64,000 nt of DNA from Rhyacichthys aspro (taxonomy: Eukaryota > Chordata > Actinopteri > Gobiiformes > Rhyacichthyidae). Location: positions 18,517,906 through 18,581,905 of the forward strand of contig CM072160.1 in assembly GCA_036850595.1 (NCBI GenBank). The letters run 5' to 3'. The translations under genes were made by a program, and so were the position numbers. Positions 1-12,255 of the stretch are shown in pieces; within the stretch, counting starts at the first letter, position 1; every line of letters starts with the position of its first letter. A model generated the notes under the pieces. That model saw only the letters and a list, made by a program, of their open reading frames with translations. It made no database searches and was not told the DNA's origin.

Positions 1-1392
1 GACTTGTTCTAGCACATGTATTTTCTATGGCCTTATCTAGGTCAGAACCACTAATGTTTGTTTTTGTCTCAATTCATAGTCACGTCTTGCTTGAAAATGT
101 TCATCTAGCCATTACTTTGATACACCCTGGTCTTTGTCTGGCCTACGCACATGATCTTCCATGTGACTAATGCAGTGCTCACTTGAAGTACAGCCTGGTC
201 CATTGACATCTAGCATGCCCTCCAATAAGTGTGTCACCGGTGATACAGAGCAGTGCCGCCAGTGCCATCTGTTAAGCATGTGTCTGAGCTCTGATTCATC
301 CAGACACACTCGCTGACCATTTTAGGTGTCAGCTGCAAAGACGTGATAAGTGTTAACAACAACTTTACTGTTTGTAAATGTGCAATAAGCAGAATAAGAA
401 GTCCTGTGACATCGCCAAAATAAACTTTCCCTTGACTCCCATGTTCCCAGGCGGCACATACCTTCTTCCATCATCTTTTCATTTGTCTGCTGGTTTATGA
501 ATAATGCACAAAACGGATTAGTCATTTGCTCAATAACATCACAAGCCTGGAGAACTTGTTGTCTTTGCATCACTTAAAAGAGAGAGCGATCCAGCGAAGG
601 TTGGCTTGATTAATACTTACACCATTGACTGACTATTCAAATTGGTGTTTGTCGATTTTCTATCCGTCACACGATCAATCCGCCTACAAACCGTTTCATC
701 ACTGTGGAATTAATTTAGCAGGTTCAGTCATTTCCCACAGCTGTCAGGTTTCCTTCTTGCTCCGTGGCTGCATTAATGCTGGGCACGGCAGCAGAGACAC
801 GAGACATGCTTTCTGGAACAGTACAAAGGCAACCCAATATGCAGCACGCCAGCTACTGTGACAGAAAAAACAATGACTTAACATAGAAAGAGACTGAAAT
901 AACCCTTCTGTCTCTGCTTTGGTTCACCAGACTTCCTGTTTGACAAAACTAAATCCCTGTCAATGTCGAGCTTTCCGCCCTGTTTCTCTCCTCTAGTGTC
1001 TGCTACCTTTTTTTTCCATCCATTTCTGGCAGAGCCCATGAAGTCCACTCTTCGGGTCAGTGGCCTGGTCTTTTTTTTTTTTTTTTTCCCCTCGACTGAC
1101 AGCAAAGGAGAAGATGAGGAAAGAGAATGGAAGGACACGGAGGAGTGGACAGAAAGCAGAATCAGGGTAAAGGTGGAACAAGCGTAAAAATGGAAGTTAA
1201 AGACCGGGAGCACTGCAAATAATACCTTAGTAACCTAAAAAGAGAAGTCCAGAACACAAGTGGAGAAAGAGTATGTAGGAAACACGTCTTAAATGCTCTA
1301 TTGCAATGTGAAAAGTAAGCTCTGTGTAGCCAAAAATACATTTAGATGATCATGATGAGGACAAATCAAACAGAATAGCACAATGAAGGCTT

Positions 1393-1542
1393 GCTTAGGG
1401 TCACATCATCACGTCAGGACGACTCCTTGTTCTGGGATCACTCTCAATATTGAAGTTTTTCATCTTTTTTACAAACGCCAAGCGAGTGAATAGATGAAAT
1501 ACAGAACAAGGACTCGTCCTGACGTGATGTGTGACCCTGAGC
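1393..1542. repeat. Long inverted repeat, 41-42 bp arms, 67-base loop
   Basis: The left arm (1393-1434) and right arm (1502-1542) are near-perfect reverse complements, differing by about three bases. Shared text includes CACGTCAGGACGA followed by CCTTGTTCTG. The loop holds a second short inverted pair (TTCATCT / AGATGAA). It could be a small palindromic MITE or a stable RNA hairpin. No target-site duplication was evident. Confidence 0.85.
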
Positions 1543-2274
1543 TAAACATTACGGAGTCTGGCCTGGTCCTGTCTGGGATAACATGGTCTGGTTTAACTTA
1601 CATTCCTTCTAACATTTGATAGTCTGGTTTAGTCGTGTTTGTCCAGTTTTTTTCTGGGATTTTCCAAATGTTTAAACAGAACCTGCCCAGTTCCTTCAAA
1701 AACTGAGACAGTGGAGCTACAAAAACTGTTACTGTTTTGAGGCAACACCAAAATATTGATTTGGTTTAGAATTGTCTTCTGTTTCACTTTGCATTTTGTA
1801 AATAAACATACTTTTAGTTTACTTTTTATATCCACTCCTGCCTATAACTTTTGCACTGTAAATGACAAAAGCCATTATCTACTATGCTCTAACTAACTAG
1901 GGCAGTCTTGATCATCCTCCATGTTGAACAACAAGGCAGGGAAAAATATGTTTGACTTATTCTCAAGACCTGTTTTGGAGGTCTCTATACTTCTTCACAA
2001 CATCGGAGTTCACATTGACCCAACTGAACCAGCAGATACTATAGCTGCACGTATCTGTGGGAACTTCTTCAAAATGTCACAGTCGCATGTTTAAGTTTTA
2101 GTGTCATGTAAACAGCTCTTAAGTGTTAGCCCTGGGATTAACTGGTAAATGTCCAGGATGTACACTTCCAAAGCAGTGAGCTCCAGCACACTGTGAGCCG
2201 AAAAGGATAAGAGATAAAGAGGAATAAATGAAAATCATATTCAAGAATACCTTCTAACTAAATAAAAGCTATCA

Positions 2275-2716
2275 TCAAACAAATATCTTTGACCCTCGCT
2301 GTTTCCTATTTACTAGTGTGACATGGGTACGTGACAAAGTGCTGGAGAAATATAGACTGTAGCCTGTGGTGCCCAAGTTCCCTTTGGTTGCTCTCTGCTT
2401 TCCAAACCCTCTTGTGGTGACATTGGTGGGGGTTTGTGGGAAGTGTATGGTGAGCAAAAAATAGCTAGGGCTGAATGGGCACATTACAGTGTACAGCAGG
2501 AGTGGTTTGCACTTTAGGTGATCAATCAACCCAACGGAAGTGATGTCCACTTTACAGTCATCAAGCGAGCGGAAATGTAAGCGGCGAAGATACACCATGT
2601 CCAGTAGTAAAATGGCTCCACTCAAACACATGGGCCAGAGGTATCGGATTGGATTCTGCAGCGCTTTCATAGCAGCGTAGTCTATCATCATCACATCAAA
2701 CTGACAGCCCTGCAAG
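2275..2716 (-). other. Unassigned open reading frame behind an acceptor-like site
   Basis: On the minus strand, a good acceptor (TTCCCTCCATCTTGCAG) ends at 2717 and is followed by an open frame running to about 2275 (about 146 codons). It begins GCQFDVMMIDY and has a hydrophobic patch (MCLSGAILLLDM). I do not recognise the product. It does not match the missing lhfpl6 residues. No convincing donor was seen. It may be chance, an exon of an unidentified nested gene, or a relic. Confidence 0.15.
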
Positions 2717-2759
2717 ATGGAGGGAATACAGATTTTCAGAGGTAAAACCACGGGGAATA

Positions 2760-3150
2760 TTTACCCATAGCCCCAGAAATGCCCTGTGATCTGACACCAT
2801 TACAGAACGACTGTCAAGGGACATGGTGCCAGACTGAATGTTCCCCCTTGAAACCTGAGCTCTTCATCCCGGAGCCTGCCTCATATGGATGTGATTTCAT
2901 TTTTTGTTGTACCTCTCTTGAATATGAGTGCTGTAGCGGTGAGAGGGGAGTGGAGGCTCCACACATTCTGGGACTGGGCGGGTTCCAGCTGGCGAGGACT
3001 CCCAGAGCCGACACACAAGGACAAAGCTCCTGGCCGTGCTTGTATGACTCTCGAAACAGGACAACACTCTCCAGTGCCAAATGGCCCTTGGCAGCTTTAT
3101 GGAAGCCACAGTGGCAGCCCATGTGTCACTCATTTACATGTCTTTAAATG
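2760..3150. promoter_or_regulatory. GC-richer non-coding block in lhfpl6 intron 2
   Basis: This block is richer in G+C and less repetitive than its neighbours. Overlapping open frames occur on both strands, which reflects base composition and not a gene. There are no splice sites in a gene-like arrangement. It is a possible conserved intronic element, judged by composition only. Confidence 0.2.
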
Positions 3151-6029
3151 TATCGCCTGTGCCCTTTATTGACTTTAACCTTCAGACATCGGACTGGTAC
3201 ATGTGATGAATTCAATTTGGTCTGACCTCAAGAGTGTATGATCAGCGTATGGCATGTTTTGTGTTGTAGGTCATGGCAGAAAACAATAGCAACTTACAAT
3301 GATGTTATAAGAAAATTTACACAAAGATTCTTTAACTACAAATCAGCCATTTTTCTAAGTATCTTCTAAGTATCTTTCTGTTTACACAAACGATAATTTG
3401 ATGCAACGATGAAACAGCATTCCAAAATAAAGTCAAGCCAACGTTAACCTGTGCCAAAGTGCTTTGCAAAATCAAAATGTGACATAACTGGATGGCTAAT
3501 TTGCAAAAAGCATTGTGTCTACCTAAAGTGAATGTAACAAAAACAATGCTACATTTCTTGTATATTAGACCAAAAGCTTAAGCGCATCAGAGGCTAACCA
3601 GCTGGAAGGCCTTTTATAAAATGGACTGGCATTCCAAATAAATAATGAGATGAGAGAGAGACTTATGCCACAAGAAGACTAGATCACGTTTTTTTTTTAA
3701 CTCCACATGGCAAATCAATGTAACGTTGCCATTATGCACACCTACATCTAGGTACATGGACTGGTTAGTGGAACCATTCCATGTCTTAGGTAGATGATAG
3801 AATGGAATTACATTGGATTTTTCCTTTTTCAAAAATCTCAGGTCACATCGTTTTCGCAACTTTCATCATAGTTATCATATGTTTTACTAATATTGTGCAG
3901 CCCTAGCTCCTGCAGTACCTAACATCTAACTACTTTCTTTGTTGAATAAATGCAGAACTAAACCACAATTTCAGATCTGTACCTTTTGCACAGAAGATGA
4001 AGTGGAGTAGTCCCAAGAGGAAAGGCAGTGTAAAATGAACAACTCAAAGAGACTCATTTGACCATTTGTTTTCTCTCTATCTCTTCCAATTGTCTATTTC
4101 CTGACACTCCAAGCCAGTGTGGGCAAACAAGATGTTGGCGCAGAGGTGTAAACACAACCAATCAGCCAGAAAACGAAATGGAGAAGCATTCCCATGAGGC
4201 AACACTGCCAATTATTTGATATTTCACATGGAGCGCAGCCTCAGTTAAAGCCGCTGTGGGAAGTAGTCAACCAGCTCGGCCAACAAGCCTGTGCACACAA
4301 CCAAGGCTGTAGCACCAGAGCATCGCATTGTTTCACCAGCAAACATGTGCTTTTGTTCAAACCAAACGGATTAATGTGGCTTCATCTGCTTCTACTTAGT
4401 TCTCTTTTAAATCTTTCTTTTCCTTAGAGCTTTACTCATTTCTCAGATGTCAAAAGGCCATGCAAATATTGAGCTTGCATTGTGATGGGATATGTTTTTC
4501 ATCCCGTTTACAATCCAGGGATATGAAAAAGTTGCAAACCAACTGAGCATTTCAACATCAATTGAAGAAAACCAGCCTTTTTCTAAACAATGACATAAAA
4601 ACACATTGTCTTTTTCAACACCAGTAAAATATGCTGAGCTGTTCAAGGCTTATTTTAGCAATCGCTTGGGGAATGTATATCACAGAGGGAAGTAGCATCT
4701 GTAGTAAAGTCCTCAGCTTGTACCGCCCCGACAAACTTCTTCCTCAAAGAGAAAAACGGCCAGACCAGCTTCATTTCATGTGTTATGCCGCCAGTTTCAA
4801 GGACCCAGCAGTTAAACAATGTCTCGACAAAATACAGCGATAATCCTCCGGCCTTGGAGCTGTGACTGCTGATATAAATGTCTAAATTAACAATCATTTT
4901 AATCTGGATGACATTCACAATTGGTCAAAACAACATTTCTTTAGGTTTTCAGACACAACTTTATCATTTTTCCAGTTTTTATACAGTACAACAGGCTGAA
5001 AACTAGTATTTGACTCCTCATACAGATGTTGTTATAGTCTCAGTGGTTTTATTGAATGAACCAGTTAGTGCTTTGGTTATAGGTAAAAAATAAAACCAAT
5101 TAAAAATCACCCTCTTTTAATTAAGTGTATATCAATAGCAAAGGTTTTTCGGTTAACAATTCTGCGTAGACACTTCCCCTTTGATGCTGCTATAGAAATA
5201 GGTCCCTTTGTCTCTGCTTATGAAACAACACTAATTAGTCCTTTGATATCTTCCAAAGCTCAAAGCCAGGGATTCTACCAGGTATAAGACAACTCTATCA
5301 AACACCTCCTCTTGGCACCTCACACTGCACATCATACCAGTCTTAAAATGAGTCAGAGATTTACTTTTAAGCTATGGTTGGGCTTGGCAGCTGCCTATAA
5401 CGCATGTCTAATAACGTCTTCCAGGCTTCGCCGCACTCTGTGTATTAAGACTGTATCCGGCAGGTTTTAACATCTAAAACAAAACCTGATTTCAGAGCCA
5501 AGTCTGAGCCCACGACCATTATTAAACTGTGTGAGAATAATCAGAGCAGAAAAGCGCACAAGCCATGTTACATATAAAAAGTGAGTTTTCAGTGATGTAA
5601 GCGAGAAGTAGAATATGAAACAGTTCATTATCAAACCTATATTACCTCAAGTTTTCAGTTTGAGACAATAGAGGATTTCGGGGCCAATAAACAGTACAAT
5701 CACTCATAAAAACTTGCAGTGTGCCTTTGAAGCCATTGGAAGTGGGACAATTTGCCATTTATGAAAGAATCTATTTGAGAACATGGTCAGCAGCAAATTA
5801 GCCATGCACAGTTAGTTATTAAACTGACTTTTATTTCTTTCATTGTTATGAACCTCATGTAGTGCCAGTACAAAATTGCTCTAGATACCAGTCACACTTT
5901 TTTCTGCTATACTAATATGCTAAAAGAGAGAGAGAGAGAAAAATCACAGTCACAAATTTAGCCAGAGCTACAATCTATGTAGCTAGTGATGCTAGCAGTA
6001 GACATGAAACTACAAGTGACCTAAATAAA

Positions 6030-6940
6030 AAATGCTGGACTTTATGACCAGTCTAATATTTGTACAAGTTGCTTTGAGAAATGGCTTTAGTTAGCTGCAA
6101 ATTAATGATGTGTTAATTATTTCTCACATAACCTAGCATGAATGTTGACTTGTTATATGTTCATTTTAACAAACAATCTACATATTAAGCTTGAGAAATA
6201 TGTAAATGTGTTTTTAAATATGTTTTTGGGAGTCAATAGTAGGAGCCAGCCTTCAAATTTGCATGAGCTTAATGATCAACTGATACCATGGTCCACTTTT
6301 ATTTTACTGTGTATGTCTTCAATGGACTTGTCACCAGTCTAATGTAAGAGTAGCTTTGAAGAATTGCTTTAGCTAATGGCAAATTAATGCACTGTCAATC
6401 ATCTCCCACGAAAGCTAGTGGAAATCTTTGCCTGTCATTTGTTAATCTTGTTTAACAAATCTAGAAACTACACATGGGGCTTGAGAAATATGTAAAATGT
6501 TCTCAATGAAACCAGATTCGTGATCAGCTGATACCATAATCCACTTTTATTTTACAGCCTATGTTTTCAGTGCGGTACGGATAAGTTTGTCATGAGTCTA
6601 ATAAAAATAAAAGTGGCTTTGGAAAATTGCTTTAGCTATTGGCAAATGGAGTTGTCAATCACCTCCCATGTGAGCTAGCACAAATGTTGACCTGTTATTT
6701 GTTAGTCTTGTTTAACGGAGCACCAGTCTACACATTAATCTTGAGCAATATGTAAAATTTTCAAATCAATAACACCAGAATTAAGGCTATAAACGTTTTG
6801 ACTTTTGGAAGTCAGGGGTGGGCATGAGACTTCACTTCTGCATGTGCTTCTTTATCAGCTACCAATCCCATGGTCCATTTTTATTCTACTGTTTATGATT
6901 TCAATGAACTATTGACATTTGTTCCACTAATATGAGTCTG
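6030..6940. repeat. Diverged tandem repeat, about 3 units of 260-340 bp
   Basis: Three successive units share the same order of phrases: a GTCTAAT block (near 6050, 6334, 6595), a GCTTTAG...GCAAAT block, CTTGAGAAATATGTAAA, and a CAACTGATACCATGGTCCAC-like block followed by TTTTATTTTAC. Unit starts are about 284 and 261 bases apart, with a longer last unit that ends near 6931. They are clearly homologous but diverged, so the duplication is old. Confidence 0.8.
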
Positions 6941-9900
6941 TCGTTAAAAGCATTTGGGTTGTATCACTTATGTTTTAGTGAACTCTAGAAACAGTATTCC
7001 TCCAGTGTTTCAGGAGCACCTTGTCTATCAATTAGACATTCTTTACAAAAGACACCTTGTGTTAAAGCTTTGCCCGAGGTTGACATCACTAGACTATATA
7101 ATTGGTTGTCCAATTATGTGGCTTGTCAAATTGTCAGTCTTTACAAACTAATCAAATATAATCCATCCTGGTAGGTTTTCCATGGAATAAAATTTTAAAA
7201 AGGGCCATAAATGTAATGGAAGGTTATGCTGCCTTTGGGATAGAAACTGGTACATGCAGTTCCTTATATCATAGCTGTGGAAAACAAACGTTAAATACCT
7301 TTCTCCCCACAGCGTGATACTCTGCTTGAGGCACCAAAAGAAAAAAAAAAAAGCAAGCTAAAGCTCAGCAGGGGGCGAATGAAAATCCCTAACAACCAAA
7401 TCCGAGTCAAGAATCTTTCAATGTGTGAACTTCCCGCCCGTGACACAGTCCTTTAGAACTGGCATCGGTGCATAACACAGCCCAGAAATTTACAACGAAG
7501 CAGCAGCGGCGGCCCAAAGATCACAGCTCTTTTATTTATAGAGCAGAACAGGCTCAGACAAGAAATTTGGACCTTTGCCACCAACAATTAAGCGACTCCA
7601 AGAAGCAGCATTACATAGGTAAACAACGGGGGAACAAAAACAGTTATTGTTCAAGTTATTTTTCCGGACTTGATTGGGCTAATGAGATAAAGTGCTGATA
7701 AATCCTTTGAGTCTATGGGATTGAGATAAATTAGAGGGAGATATAAAGTAAATGTTTCACTCGTGGCAGCTCAAAGGACCTGGCCTCTCCGCTAAGACAC
7801 TCTTCATTAGCTGGTGACAATAGGAACAGTGCGAACACAAAGGAAGAAAGAAACTAGCATCAAACAGTGAGGCATGACGCTCTTTTGCATCTGGTAAATG
7901 CTTTAGCCCAGACTGTAAAACCCTCATTTGTTACACTTTCTGCATTTTCCTATTAAGCGCAGAGGTTTGATCATGTCTTTGCACATTTTTAGTTAAGGGG
8001 TGAAAAACAAGTGAGTACTTTGTAAGGAGTGAGCAGAGGAGATTCAATATTATAGGCAGACACTGTGTCAGGACTGGAAGTGTTTTATCTCAGTCATTAC
8101 TCAACAGCAGGCTTCCAGTTTTGTTTGACACTTGCTGAAACACATGTGCCTTTTATAGTGCCTTTTTGTTGCAGGATATTTCTGTACTTTTTATACCCCA
8201 ACATAAAAGGGAGCCCACAACATGGGAGTTGATGATCCCACCTTTATCCAACAAAGCAAAGCAGTAACAGATGTGTAACATGGTCAAGAGGCATAACAAC
8301 ATATAAACAGGGACAGCTAAGCGTTACAGAAGTCATGCGTTAAGTGATATAGTAATTGAAATAAATTTAGTGTGTGCTTAATTGGCTGTATTTATGTTAA
8401 TTAATGCAAAATAGGTTCAATAAAATAAATAGTATGTGTTTAATAGATTTTATTTATGTTCATTTAAAGAAAATTAGCAGTGTGCAGTTAAGTCAACTAT
8501 TTTACTAAGCGATTTATGTCCCACTTTACACACATTTATTGTGTGTTATATAAGTGATCACACTTCTCACAAGGTGACGTCGTCCAATCTTAAAGTCGTA
8601 CGAACAAAATTTGTCTACAATGAATATCTACTGTCGGAAGCACCTGAATGCCACTAAAGTTGCTGTTGACTGATATTGACTGTAGTGGAAACTAACCTCC
8701 AAAACATATATAAACTATTGTATGGTGTGACATGGGCTTAAGCTGCTATTATAAAACTTTACCCTTACAAAAAGAAAAAAAAAAACGATCCCATGGCTAG
8801 CAGCAAGACTAATGTCACGTTGTTGTGCTCCTGATTTGGCCCTGAATGACATCAGGAAAAAGATGGTGGGAAAACTGCTTCATTTTCACTTCACATAGAA
8901 GGAGGGGCTCAGTCTGTCAGTAGCAATTCCCATTCATCAGGTACTTTTCCTTCCTCCCCTGACCGCCTCGACATTTTGCTCTCTTTGTAAATGACACAAG
9001 ACAATACGGCGAACAGCCAACTGTGCTTCCCAATTGTGTCACTTCCAATTAGCCCTTCAGAGACATCTCTGCCCTTTGGCTCACCAGCATTCAAGTTAAA
9101 AAGATCTGTGCCCCTTGTATTGTACCTCTCCTTCCTTTGCACTTTCTCAGTATAAAAGTCCCTGGACTGAAGAGCCAACCAAAAGAGAGAAATTACAAGA
9201 AAGAGAGACAGACAGCATTTTTAATCCTATAACCGAAAATAGCAGCTCGCTGTAATGCTGTATGTATGGTGTTACCATGAGCTTACATAAAAGTGCACAC
9301 TTTTGAATAAAGCAGCAAGCCTTCACCTTAATCATCTTCCATATTCAACATCATTAATACTGATGTTTCTAAGTAGCTAAGCCTGGGACATGCAGCGTAT
9401 TGGTGGCCCTCTGTAAGATTTATCCCTGTGAAAAAACCTGCCAGCTCTGACAAATCTGCCTGCAACCTGCTTCTCTGTCACATCACTTTTTAAGACTCAA
9501 GTGATGGGGGGAATTGTAAATAGCAGAGCGGTAAGCCACAGTAATGTGAGCAAACGTTCTTTTTCAGAGTTAATGAGAGGGCTGGAGTGCCGCAGCTTCT
9601 TAAACTGGGGCAGAAGAACTTGCAGCCTCCATGAAAAGTCTTCCCTCAGACCTCACGTCCCGGGAAAACACAGTAGCGAGCATAAACAAAGCTGCTACCA
9701 TGCAGATACAAGTCCACTTCTGTAAACAAACACAAAAGTAAAGATATTTTCATCAGCTGAGCTTAGGGAGAACTACACAAATTTGTGCTGACAAAAGGGC
9801 GTGGGCCTCTTATTGGACTTAAAGGGGTGCACTCAGGATCAAGCCTAAGGAGAAAATTAAACTGACAGATTTTGGGCAAGCTTCAGGGCTGAGCATGGCT

Positions 9901-9999
9901 ACGTTTTCTGCATTTTTATCAGCCGACATAAAAGCAGCAGATAGACAAACAACACCTACTGAAAAATGGATTGTAAAGAACATCAACTATGGACATCAC

Positions 10000-10620
10000 T
10001 CTGATTTTGAAAACAATTAAATAGACAGCGACAAATGTTCACTAGAGGGCGCTCCATTCTGAATGTTATCAATACCTTGGCAGCTATGGATACTGTAATA
10101 AGGTAATACGGTTGGCATTTATTCAACTAAAGACACTGCCAAAAATGAAAATAAAATATTGGTGGCTACTAACATTAGCAACAGGCTAATAAAGAAACAC
10201 GGTATGTTAACAATTTTTACATAGATGCAGACAGGAAGTCAAAAAACCTTAAACCCAACTTTGCACGGCATGGTGTTAAAAGATTGGATAAGCTAACTAC
10301 AGCAACTCCGCAAACAAATTCAGATGGGACAATAGCACTTTTAGTTGTCAAACAGCAATTCTGGGACCAATTTTGAAACCATTATGAAAGAAACTGTACA
10401 ACTGTAAAACTCCAAATTTCCACTAGAGGGCATGCTAGTGAATGGAAACAGATCCGACAAAACTAGGAATAGACTAAGGAAGTAATAGACATTTCAATAA
10501 CTAAACATACTATTTCCAGAATTACTTGTACATAAATATAAACAAAAGCTGTCAGCCACTAGCTTTTGCAACAGGCTAACTACAGGAGCAGAAAAGATTG
10601 TTAAGCCAAACATGCCCAAT
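10000..10620. repeat. Diverged tandem duplication, period about 370-380 bp
   Basis: Two units (about 10000-10230 and 10365-10620) share TTTTGAAA..ATTA, CACTAGAGGGC, AGACA, and CTAGC/CTAACATTAGC followed by GCAACAGGCTAA. Each carries a CTCF-like core, at 10039 and 10420. The unit edges are approximate. Confidence 0.65.
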
Positions 10621-11369
10621 ACTGTTCCCATTTCAACCCTGTGAATTAGCAATAACTCCATAAACATGAACAATTTACCAAATATGTAATACAAGTTAAC
10701 TGCAAATGTTTGTTGACAAATATTTAGAGCTGTTAGGATTTATTTGCCTCCTGTGCTTTTAATGCATGACTTAAGCTAAGCATATCTACATTTAATAGGT
10801 TCCTGGGAAAACTTTCTTCTTGACTGGAAATGCAATCATTCCTACAAGATGTCCTAACAATTTGCAGATCTGAAAACTGCTCCAAAGTCATTAAGGGAAC
10901 AGCACGCTCAGCAACTCAGCGGGAGACGTTTCATTTCCTGTGGAGATCAGAATCCAAGGAAACAACAGCTTTGCTCAGCCGACAGCCTCCAGGTTCTTGG
11001 CCAAAAGATGATGGCCATGGGAAAAAAAACCCCCGGTTGTTCATTATAAATTCAGTGCCTTTTAAATTCCTTGTTGATTCGATTTTGTTTCATAAAACAA
11101 CAAACAGAAAATCCAATTTAATAAGAAGTTATTACCAAGAGCTTTGAGAAAACAAAGGCCAAATATCTGAAGAGAATGTTCTGTAACTTTTCCTTAGTGA
11201 TTTCAAGTGTGCTTAGCATCCCACTCTTTTCTCAAGAGTAGTTTCCATTACAATATCAGCAATGAATGACGTGCCTTCAGGAAACTTTACTTAGTCTACC
11301 ATTTCTTCTACGACTGAAAAAATTGTCCAGATGGGTGGGAACCCCCAAACTGTACGCACAATCCCTGAA

Positions 11370-11790
11370 CAGAGCAAACCTTTAACTGTACTGTGAAAAT
11401 ACAACACAGGAAGCAAACAACACTTACCCTCAACAAGTGTTATGTTTAGGATTCCAACTTTGTTTTTCAAGAGAATCTACACAATCTAGAGGTTGAAAAG
11501 GACTATAAAGAAGCACAAAAGCAATGCCTAAACACACCAAACTACCTAAACTTGATACTCTATTCAACTGCCAAAACAGAGCAAACCTTTAACTGCACTG
11601 TGAAAATACAACACAGAAAACAAACAACACTTACCCTCAACAAGTGTTATGTTTAGGATTCCAACTTCAAGAGAATCTACACAATCTAGAGGTTGAAAAG
11701 GACTCTAAAGAAGCACAAATGCAATGCCTAAATACACCAAACTACCTAAACTTGATACTCTATTCAACTGCCAAAACAGAGCAAACTTTA
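11370..11790. repeat. Tandem repeat, two 200-207 bp units plus a partial third
   Basis: Unit 1 (11370-11576) and unit 2 (11577-11776) are almost identical. Unit 2 lacks about 7 bases and has a handful of substitutions. A third unit starts at 11777 and is lost within about 15 bases. The repeat lies in lhfpl6 intron 2 some 60 bases beyond the exon 2 donor. Each full unit contains a donor-like GGGTAAGTGTT on the minus strand (11422-11427 and 11629-11634 in plus sense). Confidence 0.95.
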
Positions 11791-11846
11791 AACAGTGCTG
11801 CGGAGGAGTATCCAACAAAAGCAAACGTTCCAGACCCAACACTTAC

Positions 11847-12231
11847 CTCCCACAAACTGAATGCCTCCCGCCACTCGACCGATGGTGCGCGAGATCAGAT
11901 CCGAGATACAGCATCCCATGAGCGCCGTCAGGGCCACCAGCAGGAGCAGCCCGCAGCCCACCCCTGTCACCACCGTGCAGATCCTCCACTCCAGACTGGG
12001 AATCCCGTTGAACGTGGCGTACCTCCCGCACTGCTCCAGCATGACCGTCGCCTGCCTCTCCTCGTCCCGCACCGGGTAGGAGCACCTGCGGAAAGTACCG
12101 AACGACACGGGCTTGTCCATTTGGGTTCCCAGGAGCCAGTAGGGCATGAAGAAACCCACGCAGGACGCAGCGGCGCAAAGCAGGGACAGAAAAGCCCAGA
12201 TGACTCCGGTGCATGTCAGACTAGACGCCAT
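11847..12231 (-). CDS. lhfpl6: LHFPL tetraspan subfamily member 6, first coding exon (partial gene)
   Basis: This minus-strand exon encodes residues 1-128 of a four-pass membrane protein of the LHFP family (claudin-like superfamily). The start is the ATG at 12231-12229 in a strong context (AACCATGG). The protein opens MASSLTCTGVIWA, as in human LHFPL6. Membrane segment 1 spans about residues 9-31. It is followed by an extracellular loop with the conserved stretch KPVSFGTFRRCSYP and cysteines near 50 and 68. Segment 2 spans about 84-108, and segment 3 begins near 117. The exon ends one base into a glycine codon at a perfect GTAAGT donor (11846-11841). Human LHFPL6 has 200 residues, so about 72 are missing. 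I found no sequence encoding them at 1-11846, so they probably lie left of the window. The family's molecular role is poorly defined; LHFP was first described as a lipoma fusion partner of HMGA2. Reading past the donor gives an intronic tail and a stop. Confidence 0.95.
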
Positions 12232-12255
12232 GGTTAACAATCCAATGATGGTTCA
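11847..12255 (-). other. lhfpl6: lhfpl6 exon 2 extent, with short 5' UTR part
   Basis: On the minus strand a pyrimidine-rich acceptor (CTTCTGTGTCTTCTTTAG) ends at 12256, so this exon probably starts at 12255. That leaves 24 bases of 5' UTR before the ATG at 12231. It implies an upstream non-coding exon at higher coordinates, as in mammalian LHFPL6. The acceptor is read from the sequence; the exon structure is inference. Confidence 0.6.

Larger units (their letters stand above)
1..11846 (-). other. lhfpl6: lhfpl6 intron 2 (incomplete), repeats and non-coding DNA
   Basis: No exon of lhfpl6 or of another known gene was recognised here. The stretch holds an inverted repeat (1393-1542), an orphan ORF (2275-2751), three separate tandem duplications (6.03-6.94, 10.0-10.62, 11.37-11.79 kb), a poly-T run (about 1071-1088), a GA microsatellite near 5925-5939, and possible regulatory blocks at about 2760-3150, 4130-4420 and 5380-5570. 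The rest is AT-rich sequence in which I see nothing specific. Assignment as intron assumes the missing 3' exons lie left of position 1. Confidence 0.6.

Noticed and set aside
2275..2717. Missing lhfpl6 exon
   Set aside because: The GCQFD start recalls SGQFDLG of LHFPL6, but the remainder does not match the family's C-terminal part.
6030..6940. CRISPR-like array
   Set aside because: Units are about 300 bp, diverged, without spacers, in vertebrate DNA.
11644..12237. 197-codon plus-strand ORF over lhfpl6 exon 2
   Set aside because: Antisense shadow of the minus-strand lhfpl6 exon; the lhfpl6 protein match is decisive.
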